Below are positions 24,342-33,025 of a DNA stretch of 64,000 bases, piece after piece. How positions within the stretch are numbered: position 1 is the stretch's first letter; every line of letters begins with the position of its first letter. The DNA is from Leptospirales bacterium (GTDB lineage Bacteria; Spirochaetota; Leptospiria; Leptospirales; Leptonemataceae): positions 62,001-126,000 of the forward strand of contig JAIBBN010000004.1 in the NCBI GenBank assembly GCA_019694655.1, written 5' to 3'. The notes below the pieces were generated by a model. The model searched no databases. It was not told the origin of the DNA and saw only the letters and a list, made by a program, of their open reading frames with translations. Both the position numbers and the translations under genes were made by a program.

Positions 24342-25172
24342 ATGAGCGTAGCTCGACCGCGACTTGCCCTGTGCATGAATTCTTCATTCTTTGGATTTTA
24401 CGCGCACGCCGGATTTTTGCAGGGGCTGGTAGAGCGAGGCATTCGTCCAGCAGCCGTATCTGGCGCTTCGGCTGGCGCGCTGGTAGCGGCAGTCTATGCC
24501 AGCGGCGGCGATCTGCAGCAGGCCTTCAGCGGACCCGGACAGAACCTGGTGCGCAATTCCTTTCTGGAAGCGGGCGCTGGCTGGCGGGCGCTGCGCGCGC
24601 TTTATGGCGCCCACGAAACGGGATTGATCGCAGGTCATCGCGCCCTCGACGCACTGCACCGCATTCTGGGCCGCGGACGAATTGAAGATTGTAAGATCCC
24701 GCTGGCCATTGCCGTGGCCAATCTGAGCGAGTGTCGATCGGAGTGTGTGCGCAGCGGTCCGCTGGCGGAATTTACGCTGGCCAGCTGCGCAGTTCCGGGT
24801 TTGTTTCGGGCGCGTCGCGTGCAGGGCATGGATTTCTGGGATGGCGGCATCGCTGACCCGGCGCCGCTGGATGCGTGGATCGATGAACCTGATATTGATC
24901 TGATTGTAGTGCATCTGGTGGTCAATTCTGATGACCTTCGGGTGCGGCGTGGTCCGCTGCGCCTCTGGAATGGCCTGGCGCGAGCCCTGCAAACGCAAAG
25001 TGATGAGATCTTTCGGCTGAAACTGGAACTGGCGGAGCGCGCAGGGAAGAGGGTGCTTGTGACGCGAACGCTGGCGCCAAGGCCAGGCCCCTTCAATGCG
25101 CCAGCCGGGGACCTTGCCCGTCGCGCCGGTCAGCAAACTGCCGCCAATTTGCAGCTTCCATTTCCAGTCTGA
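24342..25172 (+). CDS. Patatin-like phospholipase
   Basis: The 276-residue protein has the Ser nucleophile in VSGASAGAL and the Asp of the catalytic dyad in FWDGGIADPAPL. It therefore keeps both active-site residues of bacterial patatin-like lipid hydrolases. The oxyanion-hole region is unusual: instead of the common GGGxRG it reads CMNSSFFGFYAHAGFL. No signal peptide is present, so it should act in the cytoplasm or at the inner membrane face. A GTG at 24339 directly precedes the ATG. Confidence 0.85.
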   Translation: MSVARPRLALCMNSSFFGFYAHAGFLQGLVERGIRPAAVSGASAGALVAAVYASGGDLQQAFSGPGQNLVRNSFLEAGAGWRALRALYGAHETGLIAGHRALDALHRILGRGRIEDCKIPLAIAVANLSECRSECVRSGPLAEFTLASCAVPGLFRARRVQGMDFWDGGIADPAPLDAWIDEPDIDLIVVHLVVNSDDLRVRRGPLRLWNGLARALQTQSDEIFRLKLELAERAGKRVLVTRTLAPRPGPFNAPAGDLARRAGQQTAANLQLPFPV

Positions 25173-25230
25173 TTCGACCAAAAACTGAGTTGCCGATGTC
25201 GATGCGCGGCATGGGATTCTGTCTGTGTCG

Positions 25231-27963
25231 ATGCTTTACTTCAACGCCTGGGCCATTGGTACTTTGGTCTGCTGTATTTTCACCATTCTGCTATTTACCT
25301 ATCTTGCCTTTTTGAAAAACAAGACTGCCGCCACCACGGCTCTGGCCATCCTCTATCTGGGCGCCTTTGTGCTGGACCTCGGCTTCTTCCTTTCCGCCGT
25401 ACTACCCGCTCCAATCGCCTCCTTCCATCGATTCCTTACCATTCCGGGCGCCTTTACCCCGCTGGTATCCATGGTGCAGCTTGGCTATTCCTACCCGCGC
25501 AACATCCATCGCAAAGAATCCAGAATCGTTCTGGGAATCTTGATTGCCGCGTCCGTATTGCTAACCGTCGACTTCGCATTTCGCGCCTTACAGATTGCGC
25601 CGCAATTTGACTTCAAGGGCCAGATCTTCAACTATCCGCATGAGTATGGCGCCCGGGTTGCAGCTGCAATCATGGGCATCGTGCTCTGGTTCGTCGTTGT
25701 CACCATTCGCAAGGCGCTGCAATTCAAAGGCGAGGAGCGGCGAGCGCTCATCCAGATGAGCGTAGCACTACTCATTCCCACCTTCATCCCCGGCCTGGCC
25801 AATGCGCTTTTTCAAAACGGTCGGGTAAGCTACCTCTGGTTTCAATGGATCTTTGTAGCGTCGACCCTGCTTGGATACTTCGCCATAACGATCGTGTTTA
25901 TCAACAATGCCGTTGAGCGAACGTCCTTTATGACTAAGATTGTTGGTATTTCACTGGTAACCATCCTGCTGGTGGTGCAGTTGCTGGCCACTGTAGTTGG
26001 CATCCAGAGCGACGAAAACTATGATCAAATGCACATTCAGGAGGCGCGCAACTATCGCTTTGCTACGCCCGACGAGAACAGTCGAGCCGCCTACATCCTG
26101 GAAATGCCGATGCGCGCGACCTTAAGCAGCGCGCCGCGCACCCTCTTCCGGCGCGAAGGTTTTGACCTGGATCTGCAGGCAGCGCGCAGGTCGATGTTCC
26201 AGTCGCTCTCCGAACGCAGTTTTGAACGGCGATTGCCGCGCTGGCTGGACCTTCATGGGACGCAGCTTTACTATGCTTTTCACATCGAAGACAGCGCCCA
26301 CGGCAGAATACTGGAAGTTGGCTTCCCTTACCTGGACTACCGTAGCTTCCAAGACAAGTCGGCGCGTTTGATATCTTTTATTACTCTGGCACTGGCGGTG
26401 ATGATCATTGGCCTGTATCCAGTGTTCTTTTCGCGCAACCTGGTCCGTCCGCTGAACACGCTGCTGGAAGGAGTGGGCGAAGTAAATACCGGCAACCTGA
26501 CGGTCAGCATTCCGGTACTGGTGCAGGATGAAATAGGCTACCTTTCGGAATCCTTTAACAAGATGGTTCGCAGCATCCTGGAGGGGAAGCAGCAGCTGCA
26601 ACTCTACGCCGAAACGCTGGAGGAAAAGGTCAAAGAACGGACGCTGGAGCTTTCCAACTCCTTGCAACAGGTACAACAATTGAAGGGGCAGCAGGACGGC
26701 GACTACTTCCTCACTTCTTTGATCCTGCGACCGCTGATGACCAACTGGAACAAGAGTCAGTTGGTACAAACTGAAATGTTTCTGGAGCAGAAAAAGCACT
26801 TCAGCTTCCGCGAGCGACACTCCGAATTGGGCGGGGACATTTGCGTTACGGGTAATTTGCGTTTTGGCGATCCGGAGCGTCCCGACCGCTATATCATGTT
26901 CTGCAATGCGGACGCCATGGGCAAGTCGATGCAAGGCGCCGGCGGGGCCATCGTGATGGGCACCGCACTCAACAATATCATGGCTCGTTCGGCCAGCAGC
27001 GACCGCGTGTTGGCCGTGCATCCGCGCTCCTGGCTGGAGGAAACATATCGCGAACTCAATAGCGTTTTTCGGACCTTCGATGGCAGCATGACCTGTTCCT
27101 GCGTACTGGGCCTCGTGCACGAGCAAAGCGGCCAGATGTATTACTTCAACGCCGAACACCCATGGACGGTTGTCTATCGTGCAGGCCGCGCCGAATTTCT
27201 GGAAGAAGAGCTGATGCTGCGAAAACTGGGGTCGCCTTCCGAGTTCCCGTTTCAGGTAATTGAGCGGCAGCTTTCCGAGGGCGATATTGTCCTCGTCGGC
27301 AGCGACGGGCGGGACGATGTCGAGATATCGGGGGGCAAGGCCGGCGGCGAAAGAGTAATCAATGAAGACCATGAGCTTTTTCGCCGCATAGTCGAACAGA
27401 GCGCTGGCGAATTGGAGGCCATAGTTCGTAGAGTCAAGGAGGCCGGTGAAATCACTGACGATTTCAGTTTGATTCGCATTGCATTTCACGAAAACGCGGG
27501 ACGACTCTCGACGGAGCGAGATATGCTGGAAGCCCGCAAGCTTCTGGATGCAGGCGAGTACGAGCCAGCGCGTGATTTGCTGTTGCAATCCATGCGCCGA
27601 CCGGAATCGGACATGTCCCCAGCTGAAATGCTGGCCGGGGCGGCTTACCAGCGCAAGGACTACGCTACGGCAACCGAAGCTCTGGAGCAATGTCTGGAAT
27701 TTGCGCCGGACAGCGCCGACTTTTGGTACCAACTATCTATGGCGCTCAAGCAAATGCGACAATTTGAACGAGCGCGCGACGCCGGCGAGCGCGTACTCGG
27801 GCTCCAGCCACTACGAATTGGAAATCTCGTCACTCTGGCGGATTGCTATCGTCTGCTGGGGCAGAGCGCACGAGCGCGTGAGCTCTTGCAACAGGCGCTG
27901 CAACAGGATCCACAACATCGTGCCGCTCGTCGGGTGCTAGAACTGCTGGGCGCTTCGACCTGA
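25231..27963 (+). CDS. 7TM-HAMP-SpoIIE phosphatase with C-terminal TPR
   Basis: The 910-residue protein begins with about seven membrane helices (5-235) and an extracytoplasmic region (about 250-385). Another helix (ISFITLALAVMIIGLYPVFF) and a HAMP domain (NLVRPLNTLLEGVGEVNTGN) follow, then a coiled coil (KVKERTLELSNSLQQVQQL) and a SpoIIE phosphatase domain with LGGDICVTG, NADAMGKSMQGAGG, NAEHPWTVVY and LVGSDGRDDVE, ending TDDFSLI. The last ~150 residues are tetratricopeptide repeats. It is a membrane receptor whose output is serine/threonine dephosphorylation. The start may be GTG 25225. It converges with the OmpA gene. Confidence 0.88.
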   Translation: MLYFNAWAIGTLVCCIFTILLFTYLAFLKNKTAATTALAILYLGAFVLDLGFFLSAVLPAPIASFHRFLTIPGAFTPLVSMVQLGYSYPRNIHRKESRIVLGILIAASVLLTVDFAFRALQIAPQFDFKGQIFNYPHEYGARVAAAIMGIVLWFVVVTIRKALQFKGEERRALIQMSVALLIPTFIPGLANALFQNGRVSYLWFQWIFVASTLLGYFAITIVFINNAVERTSFMTKIVGISLVTILLVVQLLATVVGIQSDENYDQMHIQEARNYRFATPDENSRAAYILEMPMRATLSSAPRTLFRREGFDLDLQAARRSMFQSLSERSFERRLPRWLDLHGTQLYYAFHIEDSAHGRILEVGFPYLDYRSFQDKSARLISFITLALAVMIIGLYPVFFSRNLVRPLNTLLEGVGEVNTGNLTVSIPVLVQDEIGYLSESFNKMVRSILEGKQQLQLYAETLEEKVKERTLELSNSLQQVQQLKGQQDGDYFLTSLILRPLMTNWNKSQLVQTEMFLEQKKHFSFRERHSELGGDICVTGNLRFGDPERPDRYIMFCNADAMGKSMQGAGGAIVMGTALNNIMARSASSDRVLAVHPRSWLEETYRELNSVFRTFDGSMTCSCVLGLVHEQSGQMYYFNAEHPWTVVYRAGRAEFLEEELMLRKLGSPSEFPFQVIERQLSEGDIVLVGSDGRDDVEISGGKAGGERVINEDHELFRRIVEQSAGELEAIVRRVKEAGEITDDFSLIRIAFHENAGRLSTERDMLEARKLLDAGEYEPARDLLLQSMRRPESDMSPAEMLAGAAYQRKDYATATEALEQCLEFAPDSADFWYQLSMALKQMRQFERARDAGERVLGLQPLRIGNLVTLADCYRLLGQSARARELLQQALQQDPQHRAARRVLELLGAST

Positions 27964-27968
27964 GCGGA

Positions 27969-29219
27969 TCAATCGGTTACGATCAGCACTTCGACCCGAC
28001 GGTTGCGCTGCCGACCTTCCGGCGTCGAATTGGAGGCCGCGGGCTGTGTTTCGCCATAGCCACGGTAGGAAAGTCGGCGCGGATCTACGTTGAATTCCTG
28101 CTGCAGTGCACGCACCACAGAGCGCGCCCTGCCTTCGGAGAGACGCAGATTGTAGTCGGCGTTGCCCGTCGAGTCAGTGTGGCCGCTGATTCGGACCTCG
28201 CGATCGCTGTAGCGTTGGAGGGCCTCAGCAATGCGCGCCAGACTTTGCCGCGCCTGCGGACTCAACTGCGCGCTGTTGTGATCAAATAGAATGTCGCTCA
28301 GCTCCAGAGTAACACCCTCGTCGCCGGCGCGCACTTGAATGTCTTCTCCGGCGCCCTGCAGTCCGGCGCGGATCTCATCGGCGATTCGGCTGCGCTCCTC
28401 GTTTGTGGCAGTGCGCGACTTTTTCCACCAACTATCAATGCTGAAATGGAACTCTTGAACGCTGCCATCGATCATATGAAAGCTATAAACCAATCGATTG
28501 GCGTCAAACACGGGGGTTCCGGCGGCTACATCAAACCAGAGCTGGCAGGCTGATACGCCAGTCACGCTGCGCACTCCCGGCAAATTGGATGGCGCACTGT
28601 AACTGTATTGGTAGGCAATGCGATCCAGCTGACGTACAGCGCCATCCGGCATGGTCAATGGGGCCTGGCCCAGATACTGGTATTCAGCCTCAACCGGGAC
28701 GCTCATGCGTCGCGAGCTGATATCCAGCACTTCCATCGCCGGCGCAGTCCAGCGTTCGCCCGGCTGCAAGGCGCGATCAGGAAAGCCGGGCAGGCTGCGC
28801 AAGTTTGGCATCGTATAGGCGTCGGCTACGCGATACTGCCCATTGACGCCAATGATGAATTTGCTATGAAAGTCGCGATCGCGACGAAACTCTCCGGTCT
28901 GCCGCGGTTCGCGACTGTAGGTGACGAAGTCGCCCTCCAGCGAGGCATCGCCGTTTTCGGCGCGCTCCAGAACGCGCAGAACGATGCGATTCTTCTCTTC
29001 TCTGGAGATCCAGTTGAAGCCATCAAATATGCGGATATACTGGTATTTGTCGACGCTCAACGTGTCGCCGGGATCAAGTTTGAATTGAAATAAGCGCGCC
29101 TCGCCATCCGGCGCAGACCCGTCGCCTGCGCTCTGGGCGCGAGCTGAACCGGAGGCCAGGCTGAGGAGGGCCAGGCACAGGCTGCTTTGCAGCAGGCGTC
29201 GGAGAATACGACGGTTCAT
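27969..29219 (-). CDS. Exported OmpA-domain protein
   Basis: The 416-residue protein has a signal peptide (MNRRILRRLLQSSLCLALLS, cleavage near ARA-QS), a large N-terminal domain with no named family (about 35-290), and a C-terminal OmpA/Pal peptidoglycan-binding domain. That domain carries DILFDHNSAQLSP, ISGHTDSTGNADYNLRLSEG, RARSVV and RLSYRGYGETQPAASN. The Asp and Arg that grip meso-diaminopimelate or its analogue are in place. ATG 29219 is preceded by AGTAGGAT; the frame upstream of it is not coding-like. The N-terminal part may lie in the periplasm or outer membrane. Confidence 0.88.
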   Translation of the reverse strand: MNRRILRRLLQSSLCLALLSLASGSARAQSAGDGSAPDGEARLFQFKLDPGDTLSVDKYQYIRIFDGFNWISREEKNRIVLRVLERAENGDASLEGDFVTYSREPRQTGEFRRDRDFHSKFIIGVNGQYRVADAYTMPNLRSLPGFPDRALQPGERWTAPAMEVLDISSRRMSVPVEAEYQYLGQAPLTMPDGAVRQLDRIAYQYSYSAPSNLPGVRSVTGVSACQLWFDVAAGTPVFDANRLVYSFHMIDGSVQEFHFSIDSWWKKSRTATNEERSRIADEIRAGLQGAGEDIQVRAGDEGVTLELSDILFDHNSAQLSPQARQSLARIAEALQRYSDREVRISGHTDSTGNADYNLRLSEGRARSVVRALQQEFNVDPRRLSYRGYGETQPAASNSTPEGRQRNRRVEVLIVTD

Positions 29220-29400
29220 GTATCCTACTTCGACGAAAAATCGCCGGGCTTGAGAGTCGGCCGGCGGCATCCTTGCCCGCCTGTAATGGCTCTGCTGTGC
29301 AGCGCTACATAAATCAGTTGCCCCTGGCGCCCAGGATGCCAAATCTGACCCTCCGTGCGGCGACCTGGCGTTGCTGCTGGAGCGCAAGGAAAGGACCGGT

Positions 29401-29766
29401 ATGATACTTCTCGAAGGACTGCACCACATCTCGCTTGGCAGTTCAGATCTTGATCGCGCAATTGCTTTCTACCAGGACGTGCTTGATTTCGACCTTGCGG
29501 AGCGCAGCGACAAATTTGCTCTGCTGCACCTGGACCCGTTTTACGTTCGACTGAACCTGATCAGCGGCTACCGCGCGGCAGTGAAGAATCCGGGCGAAAC
29601 CAGCCTGGCTTTCATTCTTGATGTGGATGATTTTACCAACGCCATCGCGGAGCTGGAAGAAAAAAGTATCGAGATTATCAAAGGACCGATTGCCATCGAC
29701 GGCGGAGAGTCGCTGCTGATTTCCGATCCGGACGGTCACCTGATCGAGCTTTTCTACAACGAGTAA
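29401..29766 (+). CDS. VOC-fold (glyoxalase-like) protein
   Basis: The 121-residue protein contains both babbab halves of the vicinal-oxygen-chelate fold. Candidate metal ligands are the His in EGLHHISLGSSDLDRAIAFY and the Glu in DGHLIELFYNE. Members include glyoxalase I, fosfomycin resistance proteins and extradiol dioxygenases; nothing here points to one. ATG 29401 follows AAGGAAAGGA. It stands alone and converges on the small protein gene at 29826. Confidence 0.85.
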   Translation: MILLEGLHHISLGSSDLDRAIAFYQDVLDFDLAERSDKFALLHLDPFYVRLNLISGYRAAVKNPGETSLAFILDVDDFTNAIAELEEKSIEIIKGPIAIDGGESLLISDPDGHLIELFYNE

Positions 29767-29772
29767 GGGGCA

Positions 29773-29814
29773 GGGGATGGGGCGGCGCCTCTGTTTCGCG
29801 CCGCGCCGATCCCC
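29773..29814. terminator. Strong hairpin between convergent genes
   Basis: GGGGAT...GCGGCGC pairs with GCGCCGC...ATCCCC around a CTCTGTTTC-type loop, with a small internal bulge. It lies between two facing stop codons and may end transcription both ways, although no T-tract follows. Confidence 0.45.
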
Positions 29815-29825
29815 GCTGTAGCGTC

Positions 29826-30041
29826 TCAGGCCTGCATGTTGATGGTGTTGCCCAGCAGCTGGTAGCGCTGCACGCCGTCGGTCGGTTTCAGCGCTTGTGA
29901 CTGTGATCTGGACTCCTCAGCCTGACGGTTTGTCTGGTCGGATCCCGGCAAGGCCGCCGGATTCTCCGTCAGCTTGACGCGCGGCGTTTCGTACGCCGCT
30001 GCTTTCTTCAGACCAACTTCCGCACCAATTCTCATCTCCAT
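29826..30041 (-). CDS. Small protein of unknown function
   Basis: The 71-residue product is read from ATG 30041, 6 bases after a near-perfect Shine-Dalgarno (CAGGAGG). This supports it as a real gene although it has no recognised family. The sequence is polar (Gln/Ser/Lys/Glu) with no membrane segment and no Cys. It lies 34 bases after the stop of the acyl-CoA dehydrogenase on the same strand and is likely its operon partner. Confidence 0.65.
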   Translation of the reverse strand: MEMRIGAEVGLKKAAAYETPRVKLTENPAALPGSDQTNRQAEESRSQSQALKPTDGVQRYQLLGNTINMQA

Positions 30042-30075
30042 TGGGTCCTCCTGTTTGGCCGCCTGCCTATCTATC

Positions 30076-31713
30076 TCAGCGCGCCACCGGCGCTGCCTGG
30101 TTCAAAAGATCTCGCGCGCATACGCGCAAAGCCATGACTTCCTCGGCGCCCTCGAAGATCGAGAAGACGCGCGCGTCCACGAAGTAGCGCGATACCGCAT
30201 ATTCTTCGGCATAGCCCATGCCGCCGTGGATCTGCATCGCTTCGCGTGCAACCCATTCGGAAATGCGCGAAGCGTAGAACTTGATCAGCGTCGCTTCCAT
30301 CTGACCCTTGTGATCGTCCATCAAGCGGGCGACATGCAGGCTGTACTGGCGCGAGCATTGCACGATCATTGCCATGCGCGCAATCTTCCATTTGGTCATC
30401 TGGTAGTGCATAATTTCGCGACCAAACACCTTGCGTTCGCTGGCGTAGCGGCAGGCAGCTTCCAGCGAAGCTTGCATGACGCCGTTGGCGCGCGCCGCAG
30501 TCTGAACGCGACCGCCGGCAAAACCCGCCATCTGCAAATAGAATCCCTGGCCTCGGCCCTTTTCGCCGCCGATCAGATTTTCGTCCGGTACAAAGTAGTT
30601 ATCAAAGTTCACTTCAAAGCTGTGCATTCCGCGGTAGCCAATGGTAGGAATGGCGCTGCCCTCGATCTTACCGCCCTTGTCCTGCTTGAACTCAAACTTG
30701 TGCCCCTTATCCCGCGGCTTTTCCGCCAGCAAAATGGACAGACCCTTGTGCTTCAGCCCCAGATCCTTTTCGGTCCGGGCCAGGACCAGCACCACATCGG
30801 AATAGCCGGCAAAGGTGCACCAGGTTTTGACGCCGTTGATCAACCAGCCGCCTTCCACTTTGTCAGCGGCCACTTTCATGCCAGCGACATCGGAGCCAAA
30901 ATTGGGCTCGGTTACGGCGATGGAGTTGATGCGCTCGCCTGCCGCCAGAGCGGGCAGCCACTTTTGCTTCTGTTCGTCCGTCCCGCCTTTCAGCAGCGCT
31001 TTGCTCAGGATTTCGGGCCGGGTGATCAGCGATCCGGCAATCGATAGTCCGCCGCGTGATAGCTCCTCGGTTACCAGCATCATACCGGTGTTGCCGTAGT
31101 CGTCCAGGAATCCGCCGTACTGACCTGGAATGGTGATGCCAAAGGCCCCCATTTCGACCAGACCGTTGAGAATCTCATCGGGAACGAAATCGTCGTGGCG
31201 GTGGACGTGCTCGGCGCGTGGCGCGACGACCTCGTCGGCAAATTGCCGGAAGGTATCGCGCAGCGTTGTCTGGTCTTCGTTCAGACCGCTGAGCCCAAAG
31301 TTTCCCTTCAGCGCTTCCTCGGCCAGTTGATTGTAGCGCTCCGCTTTTTGCGCTTCCTGGATCACTCGGTTGTTTTCGGCGCTGAAAAGATCATTGAGCT
31401 CGCCGTCGCTGATTCCATATTCCTGCTGCCGTCCGGCAAGCTCGCCGCGCAGGCGATTCAAGGCCTCGCCGGCAAAGATCAGCGCCATGTCCTGTTCTAC
31501 AGCGCCGCCCTGCGACCAGGCATAGTCGCCCATATAGTTGGCAATGTTGCTTTCCGCAGTGTGATAAGCGAGGTTATAGTGGATGACCTGATTCTCATCC
31601 ATTTTTGCAACGGAGATCTGACCGTTATCCAGCGATCGTTCGGCAAGATTGTTGGTAACTTGCTTGAGAGTTTGAGACAGCTTTTCATTCAGCCTGGAGA
31701 CAACATCTTTCAT
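30076..31713 (-). CDS. Acyl-CoA dehydrogenase with N-terminal extension
   Basis: The 545-residue flavoenzyme has a standard acyl-CoA dehydrogenase core from about residue 150. Hallmarks are GAFGITIPGQYGGFLDDYGN, ITRPEIL, SIAVTEPNFGSDVAGMK, KTWCTFAGYSDVVLV, and the C-terminal MQIHGGMGYAEEYAVSRYF and FSIFEGAEEVM. It keeps a Glu in the usual IFEG position. In front lies an extra ~150-residue helical domain not found in ordinary short-chain enzymes. The start is ATG 31713; ATG 31776 is possible but adds a poor N-terminus. The gene is divergent from hemH by about 116 bases. Confidence 0.93.
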   Translation of the reverse strand: MKDVVSRLNEKLSQTLKQVTNNLAERSLDNGQISVAKMDENQVIHYNLAYHTAESNIANYMGDYAWSQGGAVEQDMALIFAGEALNRLRGELAGRQQEYGISDGELNDLFSAENNRVIQEAQKAERYNQLAEEALKGNFGLSGLNEDQTTLRDTFRQFADEVVAPRAEHVHRHDDFVPDEILNGLVEMGAFGITIPGQYGGFLDDYGNTGMMLVTEELSRGGLSIAGSLITRPEILSKALLKGGTDEQKQKWLPALAAGERINSIAVTEPNFGSDVAGMKVAADKVEGGWLINGVKTWCTFAGYSDVVLVLARTEKDLGLKHKGLSILLAEKPRDKGHKFEFKQDKGGKIEGSAIPTIGYRGMHSFEVNFDNYFVPDENLIGGEKGRGQGFYLQMAGFAGGRVQTAARANGVMQASLEAACRYASERKVFGREIMHYQMTKWKIARMAMIVQCSRQYSLHVARLMDDHKGQMEATLIKFYASRISEWVAREAMQIHGGMGYAEEYAVSRYFVDARVFSIFEGAEEVMALRVCARDLLNQAAPVAR

Positions 31714-31829
31714 GACTGGAGCAGGCTGGCCGCAAACGGGCCTTGTGGCCAGCGAAAAACCGCCGCCCTTGCGCATCCCTGTCGCCTTTCCAGCACGACA
31801 GGGGCTGCTGCTTGCATTGCCCTGTCCGT

Positions 31830-32885
31830 ATGCAGAAAACCGGACTCCTGCTGGTTAATGTTGGTTCCCCGGCGCGACCGGAGAGCGGCGCCGTGCGGCG
31901 CTACCTGCGACAATTCCTGGGCGATCGCCGCGTGCTTGATTTGCCGACTGTGCTCCGCTGGTTGCTTCTGGAAGCAATCATACTGCCTTTTCGGCCGCGC
32001 CGTTCGGCCCGCGCCTACCGCGAGATCTGGATGCAGGAAGGCTCGCCATTGATTGAATACAGCCGGCGATTTGCTGAAGCCTTGCAGGAACGCCTGAAGG
32101 AGCAGGAACGACAGGATGTAGTCGTTGCTCTGGCCATGCGCTACGGCCGTCCCTCGATTGCAGAGGCCCTGGAAAAATTGCGCCAGGCAAAGGCGACGCA
32201 GCTGCTCGTCGCGCCCATGTATCCGCAATATGCCGCGGCCACAACCGCTTCGTCGCTTGACGAAGTGTTTCGCATATTGCAAAGCGAGTGGGATATTCCG
32301 ACGCTGCACACGCTGCCGCCATTTTTTGATGCGGAGCAGTTTATTGAACCCTATGCTCGACGCCTGCGGCTATTGCATCAAGAATTGCAGCAACGCGGGG
32401 CGCCGGCCGATCTTACGCTCTTTTCTTTTCATGGACTCCCCGAGCGCCAGATCAAGCGCTCTGATTATGCCGGCCAGTGTCGTTTTGATGAGAGCTGCTG
32501 CTCGCACAGCGGCGCACATAACGCGCGCTGCTATCGAGCGCAGTGCTTTGCGACGGCTCGCGCCATGGCACAGCAAGCGGGCATCGCCGCCGACAAATAC
32601 CGCGTATCGTTTCAGTCCCGGCTTGGGCGCACGCCCTGGATTGCCCCGTACACGGATGAGCTCATTGTGCAGCTGGCGCGCGAGGGCTGCCGCTCGCTGG
32701 CGGCAGTTTCGCCTTCGTTTACTGCCGATTGCCTGGAGACGCTGGAAGAGCTGGCGATGCGCGGCGCGGCCAGCTTTCGCCAGCACGGCGGGCGTGATTT
32801 TCATTATCTGGCCTGCCCCAATGATGATCCAAACTGGGTGAGCGGCTTTCTGGCGCTCTCGCTTGCCGCCAGCAACGTCGTCTGA
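31830..32885 (+). CDS. hemH: Ferrochelatase with cysteine-rich internal segment
   Basis: HemH inserts Fe2+ into porphyrin at the end of haem synthesis. The 351-residue protein keeps the catalytic His in LFSFHGLPERQ (residue 201), the SFQSRLGRTPWIAPYTDE segment and the Glu-rich SPSFTADCLETLEE. Between them is a cysteine cluster (Cys 217, 223, 224, 234, 239). This agrees with a known ferrochelatase subgroup in which an internal ~20-residue segment ligates a [2Fe-2S] cluster. ATG 31830 is chosen as the family start (MQKTGLLLVNVGSP). No other haem-biosynthesis gene is near. Confidence 0.94.
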   Translation: MQKTGLLLVNVGSPARPESGAVRRYLRQFLGDRRVLDLPTVLRWLLLEAIILPFRPRRSARAYREIWMQEGSPLIEYSRRFAEALQERLKEQERQDVVVALAMRYGRPSIAEALEKLRQAKATQLLVAPMYPQYAAATTASSLDEVFRILQSEWDIPTLHTLPPFFDAEQFIEPYARRLRLLHQELQQRGAPADLTLFSFHGLPERQIKRSDYAGQCRFDESCCSHSGAHNARCYRAQCFATARAMAQQAGIAADKYRVSFQSRLGRTPWIAPYTDELIVQLAREGCRSLAAVSPSFTADCLETLEELAMRGAASFRQHGGRDFHYLACPNDDPNWVSGFLALSLAASNVV

Positions 32886-33025
32886 TCCAGCAGCCGCAAA
32901 CTGCAGCAAGGCTCTTCCCGCCGCTGACGCACTCTGGCCGCTGGCGCCAGCGGTCCGGCCAAAAATGAAACTGATTCAGTGCGGCTCGCCGATAATATAG
33001 CGGGGCGAACCCGGAGTCATAGAAT

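Noticed and set aside
26122-27732. 536-codon open frame on the minus strand
   Set aside because: It lies wholly opposite the HAMP-SpoIIE coding region, with no domain or ribosome binding site; long antisense frames are expected in high-GC DNA.
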